Below, piece by piece: positions 61,401 to 64,000 of a DNA stretch of 64,000 bases. Made by a program: the position numbers and the translations under genes. Position 1 is the stretch's first letter; each line of letters begins with the position of its first letter. This stretch comes from Endotrypanum monterogeii (taxonomy: Eukaryota > Euglenozoa > Kinetoplastea > Trypanosomatida > Trypanosomatidae), in assembly GCA_000333855.2 (NCBI GenBank), contig CM007347.1, forward strand, positions 84,985-148,984, given 5' to 3'. The notes beneath the pieces are model-generated. The model saw nothing but the letters and a program-made list of their open reading frames with translations. It ran no database searches and was not told the DNA's origin.

Positions 61401-64000
61401 TTGCACTTAGTATGGAGAATGACTCGATTCCAACGTACCTCGTCACACACAACAGCCATCACGTGGTGCAGACGGGTGTCTTCCTCAACTACCGCGAGGT
61501 GACCAGTAAGATTATCATTCCTCCTCGGTCCCTGAGCTACCTCGTTCCCACCGCTATGCATCATGAGAAAAGCGCTTTTTTGCTCTCGTATTGGCACCGA
61601 AGACAGGAGGACGCCGCGTCGGTGAGCATATCCCGTCTCAGCGTTGACGTCGCACGCGACTTTCCGGCAGTCAAGCACGTGACGGTTGTGCCTGGGGGAA
61701 GAAATCGAGTGGACTTTTTTGTCGACTTGCCGACCGATGCCCACATCCTCCTCACGCAAGGGAGCCCAGACGGGCACTCGAGCCACGAAGTTCGCACTGA
61801 CAATTACATCGGCATGTACCTCTACGACGACGAGAACCAGCCTGTAGCGGGGGTGTCAGCGGCGTCGAACCTAAAAGAGATTGGTCTGGTGACGCACCTG
61901 GCTGCTCATGGTCATTACGTACTCTCTATCACATCTCCCGAGGCGAAGGACGAGGAAGTGAAATGCCGTGTTGAGATTGTGTGTATCGAGGCTGCTCGGG
62001 TGCGGATCACGGATGCATGCGATGGTTCGTCGACCTTCGAGGGGCTTTTAGAGTCACCACAAGAGCGGGTCGGTAGCGATGAGGTGTTGGTAGACAGTAA
62101 CACCAGTCCGAAGTCCTTAAGGGCGGCTGTGAGGGGAATTCCAACTGAGGGCACACAGTCACAAACAGCTGACAGCACCGCACTGACAGCATATGAATAT
62201 AAGGAAGCGGAGGGGATAGATATTGTTCCTTCCCTATCTTTCATGCGCTCGCAGTACAGGGGAATCCCGAGGGAGGACCTTCCCCTGATGGAAGACCCAG
62301 TGTTTGCAAACATGGCGAAGGAGAGAGAGCGGCTCAGAGTAGACTCTCTGCGGAATGAGGAACGAAGGGGTTCTCTTGAGCAGGAGATGGAACAGGTGGC
62401 GACGGAGATGGCGGACGACATACATATAAAGGAGCGCGCCTTCCTCGGGCCGGAGGTAGAGGGGGTTCCACTAGAGATGCTTCCATTAGACGAGGGGGAG
62501 TTCATTCAACTGGAGAATTCACTTCGACTGGCAATGAAAGATCCTCGGAGGAATCGCGCCAGCATCATGGAGCTCCAGGAAATGCTCAGAGCGCGAGCGG
62601 AAAAGCTCGCCAGGGATCTGAAGCATGACGAGCGTGCGAGACTTTACGACTGGCCGGGTGGGGTGCCCCTTAATCTGCTTGACCTTGATGGAGACAATGC
62701 CATTCGAAGCCTCGAGACGGATCGCATGCAACTTTTGTGCAAGTCCGATACCGATCTGCACCCAATCGCCGCTATTGAAGAAAATCTGAAAGCTCTCGTG
62801 GCAGCCAAAGAGGAGAAATTTCGTGATGATATGAGAACCGAGGTGTTGGGCGACATGCGACAGAGCACCTCATCTTTCTCCATCAGCAGTGACGCACCGT
62901 GCAGGGAAATGGAGCAGAAGCTTTATGCACTCATGTCAGAGGACCCCATATACCATGCAAGCCAAATAATGGACATTAAGGATGCCATTCGTAAAAGAGT
63001 TGCTGAGCTTCACCAGCAATCCTTGAACTCGATCCGTGCTTTCCTCCATAAAAAGCCCTTTGGGATCCCTCTGGAGCAGCTTCCACTCGACAGCGACTCG
63101 AACTATAAGGCAAAAGAGGCTGATCTCGCAAGAGGCCTGGCCGGGCCCCTACCAGAGACCGAGATCGATGCACTCAGAGGTGCCATGGAGCAGCGCGTCA
63201 ACGAGTTGGCAGCCGCGCAGCTATCGCAAATGTACCCTTTCCTCAACCCCCGTCCCGCCAATGTCTCCCTGGCCAACCTACCCGAGATAGGTGAAGACGA
63301 ACTCTTCTGGGATGCCACTGGAAACTACCTAGAGGCGAAACAAACTGCTCACACACCGCAGGTGATCCTATCGGAGTTCGAAACCGCCATGAATGATCGC
63401 CTCATTGATATTGCGAAAGCGCATAAGTGGGTAGATAGAGAAAAATATCTACATCCCCAACCCGCCGGCGTACCTGTCCGCCTCCTTCCTCTTGATAATA
63501 ACTCCCAATTCCTCCTCCTTGAGCAGCAAAGAAAAGCATACATCGAATCGAAAACCGCAGATCTCCAAAACCTTGCCAGCATTGAAGCTGCTCTCAATCG
63601 CTGCGCAGAGGGCCTCGCACACGAGAGGAAGTGGGCGGACCGCGAGCGTGTGCTGGACCCGCAGCCGGAGGGCGTGCCGCTGCGCCAGGTGCCGCTGGAC
63701 GAGGACGCTGCGTTCACGGCGCTGGAGGAGGAGTGGCGTGCGCTGATGCAGGACCCCAAGCGCAACGCGAAGGCCCTGGAAACCATCGAAGCACAGATGA
63801 ACGACCGCGCGCATGCGCTGGCGCACGAGAGGAAGTGGGCGGACCGTGAGGGTGTGCTGGACCCGCAGCCGGAGGGCGTGCCGCTGCGCCAGGTGCCGCT
63901 GGACGAGGACGCTGCGTTCACGGCGCTGGAGGAGGAGTGGCGTGCGCTGATGCAGGACCCCAAGCGCAACGCGAAGGCCCTGGAAACCATCGAAGCACGT
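58421..64000 (+). CDS. Giant tandem calpain-like protein with GM6-type repeats (partial, 3' end outside)
   Basis: Open from the ATG at 58421 to the window edge: 1860 codons without a stop. Two calpain modules (protease core plus C2-like domain III) occupy ~38-500 and ~650-1190; both start with a W(I/V)(P/H)I...LYP(D/E)G segment. The catalytic triad is broken. Module 1 keeps a Cys (C65 in YECF) and Asn (N248) but has I227 where His is expected; module 2 has R684 at the Cys position, V845 for His, and N867. From ~1280 on come modules with a GVPLxxLPLDED core, the last two being 68-residue, nearly identical copies. Trypanosome GM6/H49 antigens have the same design and lie along the flagellum attachment zone, where T. 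brucei ClpGM6 affects flagellum attachment. A structural, non-proteolytic role there is the best guess. Confidence 0.92.
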   Translation, partial: MAAACIGEVPDSSTAFVDREFNRNNAHIANEWIPIKQLYPDGANHPLLPDAFSREQFGQGNHYECFMLSALATLVRFPDVIRNCFVTKKVRQDGRYTFQFFRGQEWVRVEIDDTIAMEDGDVLYVRSPTEHWWPLLLEKAYAKFYTAYDHLEGCTLQETFHDLTGNPVLNIPMDAKLAKAANCNVMEGRYWLDLAQRIHSGDFVAAALTKDVVLEAMGLQREQQYGILDIFSLNGTSALDDILVHLHNPFEDAEFIYTGPFNQNDPAWSEKQLLKYEVDNPKSIFLPLNIFLRIVNSMQLCYIGTISPDVQYFRDEWSGESAGGNPTFATWRKNPLYCIRNRGTEAVTLSFVVKQDDQRHRKGPEEMSTYKQCGVILAQCSYTYPTPTFWVTGNNHKTIYKSLFLNSREVANDIIIPPQSLCYFVPSCMHPGEEAKFLLSVHHKIHENQHNIIIEKLSVPNMDWENPFTAALDLRMHTKDRLDFYVDEPTYVHVLLHQTMPYISPKTGGDAVVPCYVGMYLYDDTDRKVAGVHAATNFRETSIIHRLPRSGRYALSITCPRGKDSVPINLTIVSSFGSHIRRVEAPDDASLLPDEAESLEDIENEYGRLARIDYNASQALSRHAHEHPDSDTPFEDRAFMVANRTVSSEPWVHIGDLYPEGKTRPLLPSELGRGQFEQGTMYERCCLTGFATLIENHPGVIRNCFISTKPRKDGRYTFQFHRYGQWVRVEIDDRIPMVKGDTVFCRSPTHHWWPLLLEKAYAKFYTLYDNLADCSLAEVFHDFSGCPVINTPLDAPVAKSLGFDITSPSYWVCVLREELRTTAVAVQSGDAAEDVGLVPQQVYGVLDILAVSNDPRSLSEVVVQLHNTFPENTYTGPMSDPADPRWASREMRHYKITPNTIFLPVDAFLTYFFSLSQAHLRGLVEPCWSFHSEWGDGTNGGNPSLLTWRQNPLYAVRNTSDEEVEMMAMIRQPDKRHQLHVLPELSYVRCDILFALSMENDSIPTYLVTHNSHHVVQTGVFLNYREVTSKIIIPPRSLSYLVPTAMHHEKSAFLLSYWHRRQEDAASVSISRLSVDVARDFPAVKHVTVVPGGRNRVDFFVDLPTDAHILLTQGSPDGHSSHEVRTDNYIGMYLYDDENQPVAGVSAASNLKEIGLVTHLAAHGHYVLSITSPEAKDEEVKCRVEIVCIEAARVRITDACDGSSTFEGLLESPQERVGSDEVLVDSNTSPKSLRAAVRGIPTEGTQSQTADSTALTAYEYKEAEGIDIVPSLSFMRSQYRGIPREDLPLMEDPVFANMAKERERLRVDSLRNEERRGSLEQEMEQVATEMADDIHIKERAFLGPEVEGVPLEMLPLDEGEFIQLENSLRLAMKDPRRNRASIMELQEMLRARAEKLARDLKHDERARLYDWPGGVPLNLLDLDGDNAIRSLETDRMQLLCKSDTDLHPIAAIEENLKALVAAKEEKFRDDMRTEVLGDMRQSTSSFSISSDAPCREMEQKLYALMSEDPIYHASQIMDIKDAIRKRVAELHQQSLNSIRAFLHKKPFGIPLEQLPLDSDSNYKAKEADLARGLAGPLPETEIDALRGAMEQRVNELAAAQLSQMYPFLNPRPANVSLANLPEIGEDELFWDATGNYLEAKQTAHTPQVILSEFETAMNDRLIDIAKAHKWVDREKYLHPQPAGVPVRLLPLDNNSQFLLLEQQRKAYIESKTADLQNLASIEAALNRCAEGLAHERKWADRERVLDPQPEGVPLRQVPLDEDAAFTALEEEWRALMQDPKRNAKALETIEAQMNDRAHALAHERKWADREGVLDPQPEGVPLRQVPLDEDAAFTALEEEWRALMQDPKRNAKALETIEAR
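62261..64000 (+). repeat. Degenerate to perfect 68-residue coding repeats
   Basis: Cores encoding G(V/I)PL-type motifs start at 62261, 62462, 62660, 63062, 63260, 63467, 63671 and 63875, i.e. at 201, 198, 402, 198, 207, 204 and 204 bases. The last two 204-base units (starting 63635 and 63839) are almost identical in DNA, whereas the first are only recognisable as protein. The array continues beyond the window. Confidence 0.88.

Noticed and set aside
58532..63990. Several long minus-strand open frames opposite the calpain-like gene (up to 351 codons)
   Set aside because: They mirror a continuous + strand frame with calpain modules and 68-residue repeats; biased third positions make antisense frames open.

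Overview
The window looks like nuclear DNA of a trypanosomatid, most likely Leishmania or a very close relative. All sixteen convincing protein genes lie on the + strand, none shows an intron, they are separated by long pyrimidine-rich spacers full of CA/GT, TA and poly-T tracts, and several have a polypyrimidine tract plus AG just upstream of the ATG, as expected for trans-splicing of polycistronic transcripts. From memory, the order ATG9, J-protein, ribokinase, RPF1, ABCD transporter, tandem calpain-like protein resembles Leishmania chromosome 27; this was not checked. Dispersed ~0.4-0.5 kb repeats would fit degenerate retroposons of the SIDER type, and the subgenus (possibly Viannia) is only a guess.

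Layout. 1-13 kb: a mitochondrial-type protein with an RNase III-like signature, a two-RRM protein, and an AFG2/SPATA5-like AAA ATPase. 13-24 kb: a small protein made of exactly three 65-residue modules, a NUP98-96-type FG nucleoporin interrupted by one frameshift, and ATG9, also interrupted by one frameshift. An identical 465-bp repeat lies on both sides of the AAA and three-module genes. 24-43 kb: a small coiled-coil protein, a mitochondrial J-protein, ribokinase, a disordered protein with PP1-docking-like motifs, an unrecognised 557-residue protein, the ribosome biogenesis factor RPF1, and a vasohibin tubulin carboxypeptidase with its Cys-His-Ser triad. A 20-N assembly gap lies at 28.47 kb.

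43-58 kb: a peroxisomal/glycosomal-type ABC half-transporter and an unrecognised 599-residue protein, set among three near-identical copies and one remnant of a second repeat family (two of them inverted about 1.2 kb apart), plus a block of about 2.8 kb whose strand composition is reversed and which holds a hairpin-rich island. 58.4 kb to the end: the start of a giant calpain-like protein with two catalytically degenerate calpain modules followed by GM6-type 68-residue repeats. It has no stop codon inside the window.

The genes share a transcription direction rather than a pathway. Together they cover RNA and ribosome biology, nuclear pore, autophagy, glycosome transport, ribose metabolism, and microtubule/flagellum cytoskeleton. 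No tRNA, rRNA or CRISPR was recognised.
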